Shown piece by piece: positions 1 to 8,696 of a DNA stretch of 55,765 nt (positions are counted from its first letter, which is position 1; each line of letters starts with the position of its first letter). A model generated the notes under the pieces. It did not search any database, was not told the origin of the DNA, and worked only from the letters and a program-made list of their open reading frames with translations. Made by a program: the position numbers and the translations under genes. The stretch is taken from positions 1 through 55,765 of the forward strand of contig JAAKFI010000006.1 of assembly GCA_011065125.1 (NCBI GenBank). The letters are read 5' to 3'. The stretch comes from Candidatus Anoxychlamydiales bacterium (lineage in GTDB: Bacteria; Chlamydiota; Chlamydiia; Chlamydiales; SM23-39).

Positions 1-223
1 AGGTAAAAGATCCAAACTCATTTCTGCCTTGCTTCGAATGGGGTTTACAACACCTTAAATTTCTTATAAGTGTGAAAATAATTTCTTTTCAGCCTTTTTA
101 AAGGAATGGTTTCTGTTGCACTTTCCGTAGCTTTTTTAGCTCCCAGACTTTCTCTGGCATCCTCTTTTATAAAGTCCAGACTTTCCTCTGATATAAAATA
201 TCAGCGACTATTTCGCCTCTTCT
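1..223 (-). ncRNA. rnpB: RNase P RNA, class A (5' part, cut by window edge)
   Basis: Catalytic RNA of ribonuclease P, which matures tRNA 5' ends. Read on the minus strand, the segment shows the class A landmarks in order: GAGGAAAGTCTGGAC (about 190-176; canonical GAGGAAAGTCCGGGC), ATGCCAGAGAAAGTCTGGG, CTACGGAAAGTGCAACAGAAA (about 130-110), and GTAAACCCC followed by TCGAAGCAAG (about 48-28). The 3' part, including the second P4 strand, lies beyond base 1. The RNA begins directly after the stop codon of cdsZ, so the 5' boundary is approximate and the two may be cotranscribed. A 67-codon frame on the opposite strand (106-309) is a by-product of this RNA and of cdsZ. Confidence 0.88.
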
Positions 224-988
224 TTAACTTTTTGTTCTTCTTCTTCTTCTTTTTGGAGTTGCTAATGTTCCTTCTAAATCTTCGCTTTCTTGCCAGTATA
301 GTATTCTAGAACAGTGTTCGCAAAATATAAGTCTTTCTCCTTTTCTAACACTATTTTCATGTTGAGCTGTAAGGGCTATATGACATCCTGAGCATGTTCT
401 AGTAGCCATGGGAACTACTACTTTATCTTTTTTATTTTTAAGAAGTTTTTCATATATTTTAAAAGTTTCAGCATCAGCCTTTTTTGTTAAAGCATCTCTT
501 TTAGATTTTAACTCTTTGCCTTCTGCATTTATCTGTTTGATATTATTTACAATATCTTTTTCTAAAACCTTAGAGCTTTCTTCTGTTGATGAAAGTGATT
601 GTCTGATTTTTTCTAATATTTCTTCTTCTGAGTTTTTCTTATCGATTAAATCAGAAGTTGTTCTCTCTAATGATAATCTCTCTTTTTCAGCAGTGCTCAT
701 TTCTTGAGTTAAAGCATTAAATTCTTCTACTTTTTTTATAGAACCTTGTCTGCCTTCTAACTTTTTTAATTTTTCTTTAATTTCTGAGATTTTATTTTCG
801 TGTTGAATAATAGTTTTACTAAGCTCTTCAATTTCAGCTTCTTTTTGAATTAATTGACTTTTTAAGTCAAATCTTAAAGATGCAATATGTTCTAACTCTG
901 ATTGTCTTTCTTTTTTTACCTTCATTAAACGAAGCATTTTGATGTCAAATTCTTGAATTTCTAAAATTGTTTTTAAAACTTGTAACAT
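224..988 (-). CDS. cdsZ: zinc-ribbon coiled-coil protein CdsZ (CT398 family)
   Basis: A long N-terminal coiled coil (residues about 10-190 of 254, rich in E, K, L) is followed by a C4 zinc ribbon with CSGC and CEHC pairs near the C-terminus, then a tail of five consecutive arginines. This is the architecture of the C4-type zinc ribbon family that includes chlamydial CT398/CdsZ. CdsZ is reported to bind the sigma-54 factor RpoN and T3SS cytoplasmic components; the role here is inferred from that family. The start is taken at 988, where AGAGGAA lies about 7 bases upstream. The frame stays open to 1030, but that extension has no ribosome site. The stop abuts rnpB. Confidence 0.85.
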   Translation of the reverse strand: MLQVLKTILEIQEFDIKMLRLMKVKKERQSELEHIASLRFDLKSQLIQKEAEIEELSKTIIQHENKISEIKEKLKKLEGRQGSIKKVEEFNALTQEMSTAEKERLSLERTTSDLIDKKNSEEEILEKIRQSLSSTEESSKVLEKDIVNNIKQINAEGKELKSKRDALTKKADAETFKIYEKLLKNKKDKVVVPMATRTCSGCHIALTAQHENSVRKGERLIFCEHCSRILYWQESEDLEGTLATPKRRRRRTKS

Positions 989-1199
989 TATAATTCCTCT
1001 AATGGCTGAAAATAAATAGTTAGCATACATTTTATAATATATATAAGCTTATCTTCAAGTAAAATATTTTTTTAAGTATGTAAATAATTTATTATGATAT
1101 TTAGAAATTATCTTAAGGGCCAATAATTCAAAAATTATGGTTAATTAATAATTTATTTGATAATCTGTTTTTAAATTAATTTTTTTTATGGGGTGACTA

Positions 1200-2681
1200 A
1201 TGGATCTTTTAGAGAATTACTTTAATAAAGTAAAAAAAGAAGATAGGAAAAAAAAGATTATAGCATACTTGGCTTCAATTGATGCGATATCAAAAGATAA
1301 TCCTAATATTGCAAAAGCAATTGTAAATGAAATAAAAGATCAAAGATCCAATTTAAAATTAATAGCATCAGAAAATTATTCTTCTTTAGATACGCAGTTA
1401 GCAATGGGTAATTTATTAACTGATAAATACAGCGAAGGTTATGTAAAACATAGATTTTATGCAGGATGTGAAAACGTTGATGATATAGAAGAGCTTGCAA
1501 TTAATGAAGCTAAAAAATTATTTAACTGTGATCATGTATATGTTCAACCTCATTCAGGTGCTGATGCTAATCTTGTCGCTTTTTGGTCTATTTTAGTAAA
1601 TAAAATAGAAAACAAAGAAATTCAAAAATTATCCAAAAAATCAGCTTTAGAATTAACAAAAGAAGAGTATGAAAAAATAAGAAACTTGATGGTTAATCAA
1701 AAAATTTTAGGACTCTCATTAAATTCAGGAGGACATTTAACTCATGGGTATAGATTAAATATTTCGTCTAAAATGATGAGGGCGTATTCATATGATGTAG
1801 ATCCTAAAACAGAAATGATAGATTATAAAGACCTAGAAAAAAAAGCTTTAGAGATTAAGCCATTGATTTTGCTAACAGGGTATTCAGCCTATTCTAGAAA
1901 ATTAGACTTTTCAATTTTAAGAGAAATAGCAGATTCTATAAATGCTGTATTGATGGTTGATATGGCGCATTTTGCAGGACTGGTTGCAGGGAAAGTATTT
2001 ACAGGTAAATATGATCCGATCCCATATGCTGATTTTGTAACGTCTACAACGCATAAAACACTAAGAGGTCCTAGAGGCGGAATGGTTATATGCAAAGAAG
2101 AATATAAAGAAACAGTTGATAAAGGTTGTCCTTTAGTGTTAGGAGGCCCTATGCCACATATTATGGCGGCTAAAGCTGTCGCATTTAAAGAGGCTAATAC
2201 AAAAGAGTTTCAAGATTATGCACATCAAATAGTTAAAAATTCTAAAGTTCTAGCAGAGGCATTAATAAAAAATAATATAAAAATTTTATCAAATGGAACA
2301 GATAATCATTTAGTTTTAATAGATGTTTTTAAAAGTTTCAATATAACTGGAAAGCAAGCAGAAAATGCTCTTAGAGAATCTAATTTAACTGTTAACAGAA
2401 ATTCAATCCCAAATGATAAAAATGGAGCTTGGTATACCTCGGGAGTTAGACTTGGAACAGCGGCTATTACCACTCTGGGTATGAAGGAAAAAGAGATGGA
2501 AATTATAGCTGACATAATTTATGAAATTTTAAAAAATACAACACCTAATATAGTTCAAAAAACAAATAAAAAATCTTTGGCAAAAGCAACTGTTAAAGAA
2601 AATGTTTTAAAAAGCGCTAAAGAAAAAATAAATAATTTAATAAGTGATTTTGTTTTATATCCCGATCTAATTATAGATTAA
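1200..2681 (+). CDS. glyA: serine hydroxymethyltransferase
   Basis: PLP enzyme interconverting serine plus tetrahydrofolate with glycine plus methylene-tetrahydrofolate, in the cytosol. The PLP-lysine motif TTHKTLRGPRGG is intact (Lys286), as are the N-terminal LIASENY motif and the DMAHFAGLVAG segment. At 493 residues it is longer than the usual ~415, which matches the chlamydial form with an insert after the substrate-binding region (about residues 130-190). The start follows TATGGGGTGACTA; an upstream ATG at 1188 hits a stop at once. It is followed by clpP1 and dapF, the same trio as CT432-430. Chlamydial GlyA is reported to have a side activity as alanine racemase, relevant to peptidoglycan in organisms lacking Alr; whether that holds here is inference. 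Confidence 0.96.
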   Translation: MDLLENYFNKVKKEDRKKKIIAYLASIDAISKDNPNIAKAIVNEIKDQRSNLKLIASENYSSLDTQLAMGNLLTDKYSEGYVKHRFYAGCENVDDIEELAINEAKKLFNCDHVYVQPHSGADANLVAFWSILVNKIENKEIQKLSKKSALELTKEEYEKIRNLMVNQKILGLSLNSGGHLTHGYRLNISSKMMRAYSYDVDPKTEMIDYKDLEKKALEIKPLILLTGYSAYSRKLDFSILREIADSINAVLMVDMAHFAGLVAGKVFTGKYDPIPYADFVTSTTHKTLRGPRGGMVICKEEYKETVDKGCPLVLGGPMPHIMAAKAVAFKEANTKEFQDYAHQIVKNSKVLAEALIKNNIKILSNGTDNHLVLIDVFKSFNITGKQAENALRESNLTVNRNSIPNDKNGAWYTSGVRLGTAAITTLGMKEKEMEIIADIIYEILKNTTPNIVQKTNKKSLAKATVKENVLKSAKEKINNLISDFVLYPDLIID

Positions 2682-2737
2682 GCTTGAAAAAACAACTCAT
2701 TCTTTCATATAATCTAAAAAAAATGGAGAAATAAAAT

Positions 2738-3313
2738 ATGGCAGAGATGGACAGAAAAATAGATGATATAATTGAAGAATCAATTTTAAAAAGAAGAAGA
2801 GTTTTTTTAAGTGATGCAGTAGATCAAAATACGGCAAAAGATATCATTAGAAAACTTTGGTATTTAGAAACTTTGGATCCTAAAAAACCTATTTTATTTA
2901 TAATTAATTCTCCAGGGGGATCTGTAGATTCAGGATTTGCTATTTGGGATCAAATAAAAATGCTTACATGTCCAGTATATACATTAGTTACAGGCTTAGC
3001 AGCTTCTATGGGAAGTGTGCTTTCGCTTTGTGCTTCAAAAGGGAAAAGGTTTGCTACAACAAACTCTAGAATAATGATACACCAACCATTAATTGGGGGA
3101 GTAATTAGAGGGCAAGCTACAGATTTAGATATTCAAGCAAAAGAGATGCTTAAAACAAGAGAAATGTTAGTAGATCTTTATTCTGGTGCTACTAAAAAAA
3201 GCAAAGAAGAAGTTCAAAAAGCATTGAATAGAGATAATTGGATGAGTCCACAAGAAGCGTTGAAGTTTGGACTTTTAGACAAAGTTATAACTTCATATGA
3301 TGAAATCAAATAA
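2738..3313 (+). CDS. clpP1: ATP-dependent Clp protease proteolytic subunit ClpP1
   Basis: Serine peptidase subunit of the Clp protease. The catalytic triad can be placed as Ser90 (GLAASMGS), His115 (RIMIHQP) and Asp166 (NRDNWMS), and the oxyanion-loop motif NSPGGSVDSG is present. Length 191 residues is normal. The start follows GGAGAAATAAAAT. It lies 56 bases after glyA and overlaps dapF by 17 bases, so it is probably cotranscribed. A second, divergent ClpP (35682-36272) sits beside clpX. Chlamydiae carry two ClpP types, and in Chlamydia ClpP1 and ClpP2 are proposed to form a mixed complex. This copy corresponds by position to CT431. Confidence 0.94.
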   Translation: MAEMDRKIDDIIEESILKRRRVFLSDAVDQNTAKDIIRKLWYLETLDPKKPILFIINSPGGSVDSGFAIWDQIKMLTCPVYTLVTGLAASMGSVLSLCASKGKRFATTNSRIMIHQPLIGGVIRGQATDLDIQAKEMLKTREMLVDLYSGATKKSKEEVQKALNRDNWMSPQEALKFGLLDKVITSYDEIK

Positions 3314-4097
3314 AGCTATAAAATTTTTCAAATATAGCGGATTTGGGAATGATTTTATTTTATTTGATCATCTCCAGTCCGAGTTTAATAAAAAATCAAT
3401 AGATATCCTAAAGTTATGCGATAGGAATTTTGGTATTGGATCAGATGGAATAATATACTTATCCAAGCAAAATAACTTATATAAGATGGATATCTATAAT
3501 AGGGATGCTTCAAAAGCTACAATGTGTGGTAATGCCCTTATTTCCCTTACGAAACATATTATTGATTCAAAATATGAAAGTAATAATTTTCAAATACTAA
3601 CAGATTTTGGGCTATATGATGTGGGAGAGATAGAAGATAAATATTTTTTTATATCTAGTAAGCCTAAAGTTTTAAAATTGAATCATCAAATACAAATTGA
3701 TGACATGGATTTAAATCTTCATATTATAAATTCTGGAAATTTTCATGCATGTCTTTTTGTAAAAAATTTAAAAGAGATAAATATTGAAGAGATAGCTAAA
3801 AAAATAAGAAATTCAAAATCTTTAAAACATCTACCATTGAATGTAAATTTTATAGAGATGGAAAATAATAATATAAATGTAAGAGTATTTGAAAATGGTC
3901 TAAATAAAGAAACATTAGCTTGTGGCACAGGCGCTCTTGCGGTATCATATGTAATTAAAAAGCTTTTTAACAAAGGTAAGCTTTTAAAGATAAATTTTTT
4001 AAAAGGGGAGTATGAAATAGATTTTTCATATAAAAAAAACAAAGTTAAATTTATATCAAATGCTTCTTTTGTTTTCTTTGGAGAAATAGTTTTATAA
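3297..4097 (+). CDS. dapF: diaminopimelate epimerase
   Basis: Converts LL-DAP to meso-DAP for peptidoglycan and lysine. Both catalytic cysteines are visible: Cys77 in ATMCGNA and Cys209 in ETLACGTGA. The N-terminal FGNDF motif (residues 16-20) and Glu199 in the FENG stretch also fit. 266 residues is normal for the family. Two adjacent ATG codons (3297, 3300) lie inside the end of clpP1, which suggests translational coupling. In Chlamydia, DapF has been reported to moonlight as a glutamate racemase; this copy may do the same, but nothing in the sequence tests it. dapB lies elsewhere in the window at 51751. Confidence 0.93.
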   Translation: MMKSNKAIKFFKYSGFGNDFILFDHLQSEFNKKSIDILKLCDRNFGIGSDGIIYLSKQNNLYKMDIYNRDASKATMCGNALISLTKHIIDSKYESNNFQILTDFGLYDVGEIEDKYFFISSKPKVLKLNHQIQIDDMDLNLHIINSGNFHACLFVKNLKEINIEEIAKKIRNSKSLKHLPLNVNFIEMENNNINVRVFENGLNKETLACGTGALAVSYVIKKLFNKGKLLKINFLKGEYEIDFSYKKNKVKFISNASFVFFGEIVL

Positions 4098-4162
4098 AAC
4101 TTATCTTTTTCAAATAGTTAAAAAATGCTATGAAATAAAATAAAAAGTAAACTGTTTTTTAA

Positions 4163-7100
4163 ATGAATTTTTCTAATCTAATAAATAAATATAAAAAAGA
4201 AGCTATAAAAAATAATGCTAAAGAAGTTGTTTTTTCAGAAAATATCTATGAAGTAGAAATAGTAGATTCTAAAAACAATAAAACTTACTATCCATTTTTA
4301 CAAATAGATGATGAAAAAAATATAATAGATGCTTTTTGCACATGCTCGGAACAAGAAAAAAACAACTTTTGTTCACATATAACAACGGCATATCTTTTTG
4401 TTACAAAAAATAAAGAACCTCTTCATGTAGAGTTTAAAAAATCATTTTTTTATAACATTTTTAAAATGATTAGCTCTCACATAGGGTTTGATTCTAAGTT
4501 ACTTAAAAAAATTAATGAAAATACCTATCATTTTTTAAATAAGACAAAAAAAGAACTTTTTTTAATAGAAACTAAAAATAAAGATTCTTTAAAAAAATTA
4601 AATGAAATATTAAATGCTATAGCAATAGATGCAGAAAAGTCTTTAAAATTTTCAGCACACTCTTTTGAAGAGATAAAAAAATATAAAGAAGGGTTGGCTA
4701 CTGATACTTTAAAATATGAACTTTCTTTTTTTTCTGATTTAGCTAAGTGGTTTTTTAATTTATATAAAACAGATAAAAAAGCAAAAATTGAATTCTTTGA
4801 TAAAAAAGATCAAATTTTCAGTAAAGTTTTAATAGATTTTAAAGATATAAAAGCAATTATTTATATCCCTTTTTCTTCTTATAAAGAGATAATTCCTAGT
4901 TTCAATACCATGCAATCAAACTTAAAATTATTCGAGTACGGAAAAAAAGAAATAGAAAGTATTTACTATGATAAAAAAGAAAAATGCTTTCATATAAAAA
5001 CTATAGAAAAAAAAGAATTTCAAGAAATACCTTCTTTTGAAGGAATTAAAATCGATAGATGGATTTATATTGAGGATAAAGGCTTTTATCCTTCAAAGGA
5101 AAACGAACTTTTTTTAAAAGAAAAAATCAAACCAAATGAAGTGTCTTATTTTTTAAATCACTATCTTGATATTTTTGAAAAATATTTAAAAAATGAAAAA
5201 ATTATCACTCAAGCAAATACTTATAAATATTATTTATTTTTTGATAGTGATAACAATCTACATATAAAAAAATATGTATTTGACATAGCTGATTTTGAAA
5301 ATGAAAATTCATATATTTTTAATAGTTTTATATATTTAGATTCTTATGGTTTTTTAAAAATTGAAGATGATTTTTTTATAGGAAGTGAAAAAATAGTGAA
5401 ATATGAAGATGTATCTAACTTTGTTAGTAAGCATCGACACAGACTTCATAAATTCAAAGGATTTGAAACTCATTTTGGCACTTTAGAATCTCACTTAATA
5501 TATGAACTGACAGAAAAGGAACTGATATTTTCTTCAAAAATTGAATTCGATGCTGATTTTGAAGAATTTATTGATTTTGATGGTTGGATCTATATAAAAG
5601 GCAAAGGTTTTTATTCCAAAAAAGAAAAAAAAGATGTGCTTCCCTTAAGACCAGGCTTAAGACTCCAAACAGAGGATATTTCAAATTTCATATCTGCACA
5701 TATAGATGAGTTAGAGTTTGTAGACAACTTTTTTACCAATGAAAATCCAATTGAAAAAATAGGTATTGAAATAAAGCTAACTATGGATGAAAAGATCATT
5801 ATAAAACCTCAAATTAGTCTTAAAAAGGGTTATGATATAAAAGATATTATTCTTTTTAGTGCCTATGGATATTTAAAAAATAAAGGATTTTTTAAAATAG
5901 AAAAATATTTCCTTCCTAAAAGATATGAGAGAGAAAAAACTATTTCAAAATCTCAAGAAGTGTTTTTTATAACTTATGAATTGGATAGACTCTCTCCTTA
6001 CATAATTGAATTAGATAATAGATTAAAAAAACCTAAAAAAATTAATTTAAAAATATTAAAACTTCAAAAAAAACAAAAGTTAAATAAACAGTATTTTTTA
6101 GCTAATTTAGTATATAAAACAGATATTGGAATAATTTCTGCAAAAGATATTGCTAAAGCAATAATTGAACAAAAAAAATATCTTTTTTCAAAAGCAGGCC
6201 TTATCTTTTTAAAAAAAGCTAGATTTAACTATTTAAGAAATTTAAATAAAAAACAGATTTATAGCACCTCTGAGCTTTTAAAATTATCTACATTAGAATG
6301 GATAAGACTTTTGATTTTTGAAGATTTAAAACCATTCAAAGGTAAATCTAAAGAAGCACAAGAGACAAAAAAAATATTAGAGGAAATAAGAAATTTTGAA
6401 ACAGATAGTTTAATAGACACATCTTATCTAAAAGCAAAGCTTCGGCCCTATCAAGAAATTGGAGTTAAATGGCTTTGGTTTTTATACTGCCATAATTTAT
6501 CAGGAATGCTTTGTGATGATATGGGGATTGGAAAGACACATCAAACTATGGCATTAATTGCAGCTTTGAAAAAAAACGGGGATTACAAGTACATAGTAGT
6601 TTGTCCTACTTCTGTGATATATCACTGGGAAGATCTTATTAAAAAATTTCTTCCTTCTATAAAAGTATATACTTATCATGGAACGAATAGAGATTTAAAA
6701 GATTTTTATGAAAATTATGATTTATTACTAACTTCATATGGTCTTATAAGAACAGATATTAAAGAGATTAAAAAAATTAAATTCGAAATTTCTATTTTTG
6801 ATGAGATGCAAATTGCAAAAAATGCAAGTTCCATAACTCATAAATCTCTTTGTCAAATAAATTCAAATATGACGCTAGGTCTTAGTGGGACTCCTATTGA
6901 AAATTACTTAAAAGAATTAAAAGCTTTATTTGATCTAGTTCTTCCAAACTATTTACCAACTCAAGCTCAATTTAAAGAACTATTTATTAATCCAATTGAA
7001 AAAGCAAATGATAAAGAAGCTCAAAAGCTATTAAAAAAATTAATAAAACCATTTATTTTGAGAAGAAAAAAAAGCGAAGTATTGAAAGACCTTCCAGAAA

Positions 7101-7831
7101 AAATTGAAGAAAATATATATTTTGATTTATCAAACGAACAAAAGAAGATGTATAATGAGATAATTGATCAAACAAAAACTACTATAGACGAATTTAAAAA
7201 TGAAAAAAAGCCTTCATATATTCATGTTTTTTCAATTTTATCAAAATTAAAACAAATCTGTGATCACCCATCTTTAATAAATAAAGATTTAAAAAACTAT
7301 TCAAAATACAAATCTGGAAAATTTGATCTTTTTGAAGAATTATTAAATGAGGCACTAGAGAGTGATCAAAAAGTTGTAATATTTTCTCAATATTTAGGTA
7401 TGATAGAGATAATAGAAAAATATCTTAAATCAAAAAAAATAAATTACGCTTCCATAAAGGGCTCTACTAAAAAAAGATATTTAGAAATCAAAAAGTTTAA
7501 AGAAGATCCAAGCTGCAAGGTATTTGTAGCGTCTCTTTTAGCAGCAGGGGTTGGTATTGATCTATCAAACGCTTCTATTGTAATACACTATGATAGATGG
7601 TGGAATCCAGCAAAAGAAAATCAAGCAACAGATAGGGTGCATAGAATCGGTCAAAATAGAGGAGTACAAGTATTCAAACTAATTGCAAAAAATACAATTG
7701 AAGAAAGAATACATTCGATAATAGAAAAAAAACAAAGTTTAATTGAAGATACAATTGGCTTTAATGAAATAGATGAAATTAAAAGATTAACTAAAGAAGA
7801 TCTACTTGCTATATTTAATAAAATTTATTAA
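4163..7831 (+). CDS. SWIM-domain SNF2 family helicase (copy 1)
   Basis: A 1222-residue double-stranded DNA translocase of the SWI2/SNF2 superfamily. An N-terminal SWIM zinc finger (C59-x-C61-x8-C70-x-H72) is followed by a long divergent middle region (about 100-700). The C-terminal motor has motif I DDMGIGKT (Lys791), motif II FDEMQ, motif III LSGTPIEN and motif VI QATDRVHRIGQ. Motif II reads DEMQ where the second copy in this window (39651) has DEAQ. Chlamydiae carry two such proteins (CT555, CT708 in C. trachomatis); this is not the mreB-linked one. The substrate is unknown; roles in transcription or DNA repair are only inferred. It starts 65 bases after dapF with a weak ribosome site and meets the next gene tail to tail with a 4-base overlap. 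Confidence 0.9.
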   Translation: MNFSNLINKYKKEAIKNNAKEVVFSENIYEVEIVDSKNNKTYYPFLQIDDEKNIIDAFCTCSEQEKNNFCSHITTAYLFVTKNKEPLHVEFKKSFFYNIFKMISSHIGFDSKLLKKINENTYHFLNKTKKELFLIETKNKDSLKKLNEILNAIAIDAEKSLKFSAHSFEEIKKYKEGLATDTLKYELSFFSDLAKWFFNLYKTDKKAKIEFFDKKDQIFSKVLIDFKDIKAIIYIPFSSYKEIIPSFNTMQSNLKLFEYGKKEIESIYYDKKEKCFHIKTIEKKEFQEIPSFEGIKIDRWIYIEDKGFYPSKENELFLKEKIKPNEVSYFLNHYLDIFEKYLKNEKIITQANTYKYYLFFDSDNNLHIKKYVFDIADFENENSYIFNSFIYLDSYGFLKIEDDFFIGSEKIVKYEDVSNFVSKHRHRLHKFKGFETHFGTLESHLIYELTEKELIFSSKIEFDADFEEFIDFDGWIYIKGKGFYSKKEKKDVLPLRPGLRLQTEDISNFISAHIDELEFVDNFFTNENPIEKIGIEIKLTMDEKIIIKPQISLKKGYDIKDIILFSAYGYLKNKGFFKIEKYFLPKRYEREKTISKSQEVFFITYELDRLSPYIIELDNRLKKPKKINLKILKLQKKQKLNKQYFLANLVYKTDIGIISAKDIAKAIIEQKKYLFSKAGLIFLKKARFNYLRNLNKKQIYSTSELLKLSTLEWIRLLIFEDLKPFKGKSKEAQETKKILEEIRNFETDSLIDTSYLKAKLRPYQEIGVKWLWFLYCHNLSGMLCDDMGIGKTHQTMALIAALKKNGDYKYIVVCPTSVIYHWEDLIKKFLPSIKVYTYHGTNRDLKDFYENYDLLLTSYGLIRTDIKEIKKIKFEISIFDEMQIAKNASSITHKSLCQINSNMTLGLSGTPIENYLKELKALFDLVLPNYLPTQAQFKELFINPIEKANDKEAQKLLKKLIKPFILRRKKSEVLKDLPEKIEENIYFDLSNEQKKMYNEIIDQTKTTIDEFKNEKKPSYIHVFSILSKLKQICDHPSLINKDLKNYSKYKSGKFDLFEELLNEALESDQKVVIFSQYLGMIEIIEKYLKSKKINYASIKGSTKKRYLEIKKFKEDPSCKVFVASLLAAGVGIDLSNASIVIHYDRWWNPAKENQATDRVHRIGQNRGVQVFKLIAKNTIEERIHSIIEKKQSLIEDTIGFNEIDEIKRLTKEDLLAIFNKIY

Positions 7832-8559
7832 ACCCAAAAACTTGAAGTTTTAGGTAATACTGTTTTATTAGTTGGAGGTTGTACGCTTAAATTTCTAGAA
7901 GTTCTATATAACCCATTTAATAAAACTAAAGCTTGATGTCTCCGAATTTTTCCTATTTTTAAAGATTCAATAGCTTCATTAATGAATTTAATTTTTTCAG
8001 ATTTCTCAAGAGTTGATGTTGGTTTTAAAACTTTTTTTAAGCTAGAAAATAAAGCATCGAGCGCAGAGGAAGAATTTTTAAAAAGATCTAAAATTTGACT
8101 CTTTGTTTCTTTAGGATTAGATAAAAACTCTTCATCGTTAGGAGAAAATAATAAAACAACTTTAATTTTTTCAATTAACTCTTCTTTTTCTTCTTTTGTA
8201 AAATCTTTAAAATCATCAGAATCTTGAATGGTTTTCATTAAAAAAATCATTAAACCAAGTGATTTTACAAATTTATCTAAAACATCTTTTTTTTGCTCTT
8301 CAATATTATCAGCTCTTTTAATTATTTCAGCTACTTCTTTGTCAGCCATAGGATCAGAAGAGCTTCTTCTATGTCTTACTTGCTTAGGTGAATCAAAGAA
8401 GAATTTTACAGCGCTTTCTACCTTGTCAGCTTGCATAATATTAGGTTCACTATAAGCCCTTGGTCTTTTAGGTAAGTCTTCTATAGGTAGATGGGTTTTT
8501 TTATCTGAAAACTCTGAAGAAATTGGATTATGAGGATTAGCAAAACTTACAACTGACAT
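7828..8559 (-). CDS. unknown protein with two 14-3-3-type motifs, effector candidate
   Basis: I recognise no family. From the ATG at 8559 the product has 243 residues; an in-frame GTG at 8565 is an alternative and neither has a good ribosome site. The N-terminal ~80 residues are polar and probably disordered. They hold two basophilic motifs: RPRAYSEP (Ser37) and RHRRSSSDP (Ser68). Both fit R-x-x-S-x-P, and the second matches the mode 1 14-3-3 consensus R-S-x-S-x-P. Residues about 80-240 look helical (KEEKEELIEK, SSLKKVLK). There is no signal peptide or membrane segment. The gene overlaps the SNF2 stop by 4 bases, convergently. A T3SS effector role is a guess from composition and motifs only. 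Confidence 0.6.
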   Translation of the reverse strand: MSVVSFANPHNPISSEFSDKKTHLPIEDLPKRPRAYSEPNIMQADKVESAVKFFFDSPKQVRHRRSSSDPMADKEVAEIIKRADNIEEQKKDVLDKFVKSLGLMIFLMKTIQDSDDFKDFTKEEKEELIEKIKVVLLFSPNDEEFLSNPKETKSQILDLFKNSSSALDALFSSLKKVLKPTSTLEKSEKIKFINEAIESLKIGKIRRHQALVLLNGLYRTSRNLSVQPPTNKTVLPKTSSFWV

Positions 8560-8696
8560 GAACACTACAATTTTTATAAAAAATTATGCTACAATTGAAT
8601 ATTTTATTTAAAGTATTTTTATTAAAATTTTTAAAGGTTAGTGAAAAATATCACTTATTATGCTAAACTTTACTTTCAAATTACAGGAAGCTTAGT

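Noticed and set aside
106-309. A 67-codon plus-strand frame rich in Phe
   Set aside because: It lies antisense to rnpB and the 3' end of cdsZ; composition is that of reversed Lys/Glu codons and it has no ribosome site.
8641-8654. GTGA-N6-TCAC palindrome upstream of der as an operator
   Set aside because: Only four bases per arm; expected by chance in a region of this size.
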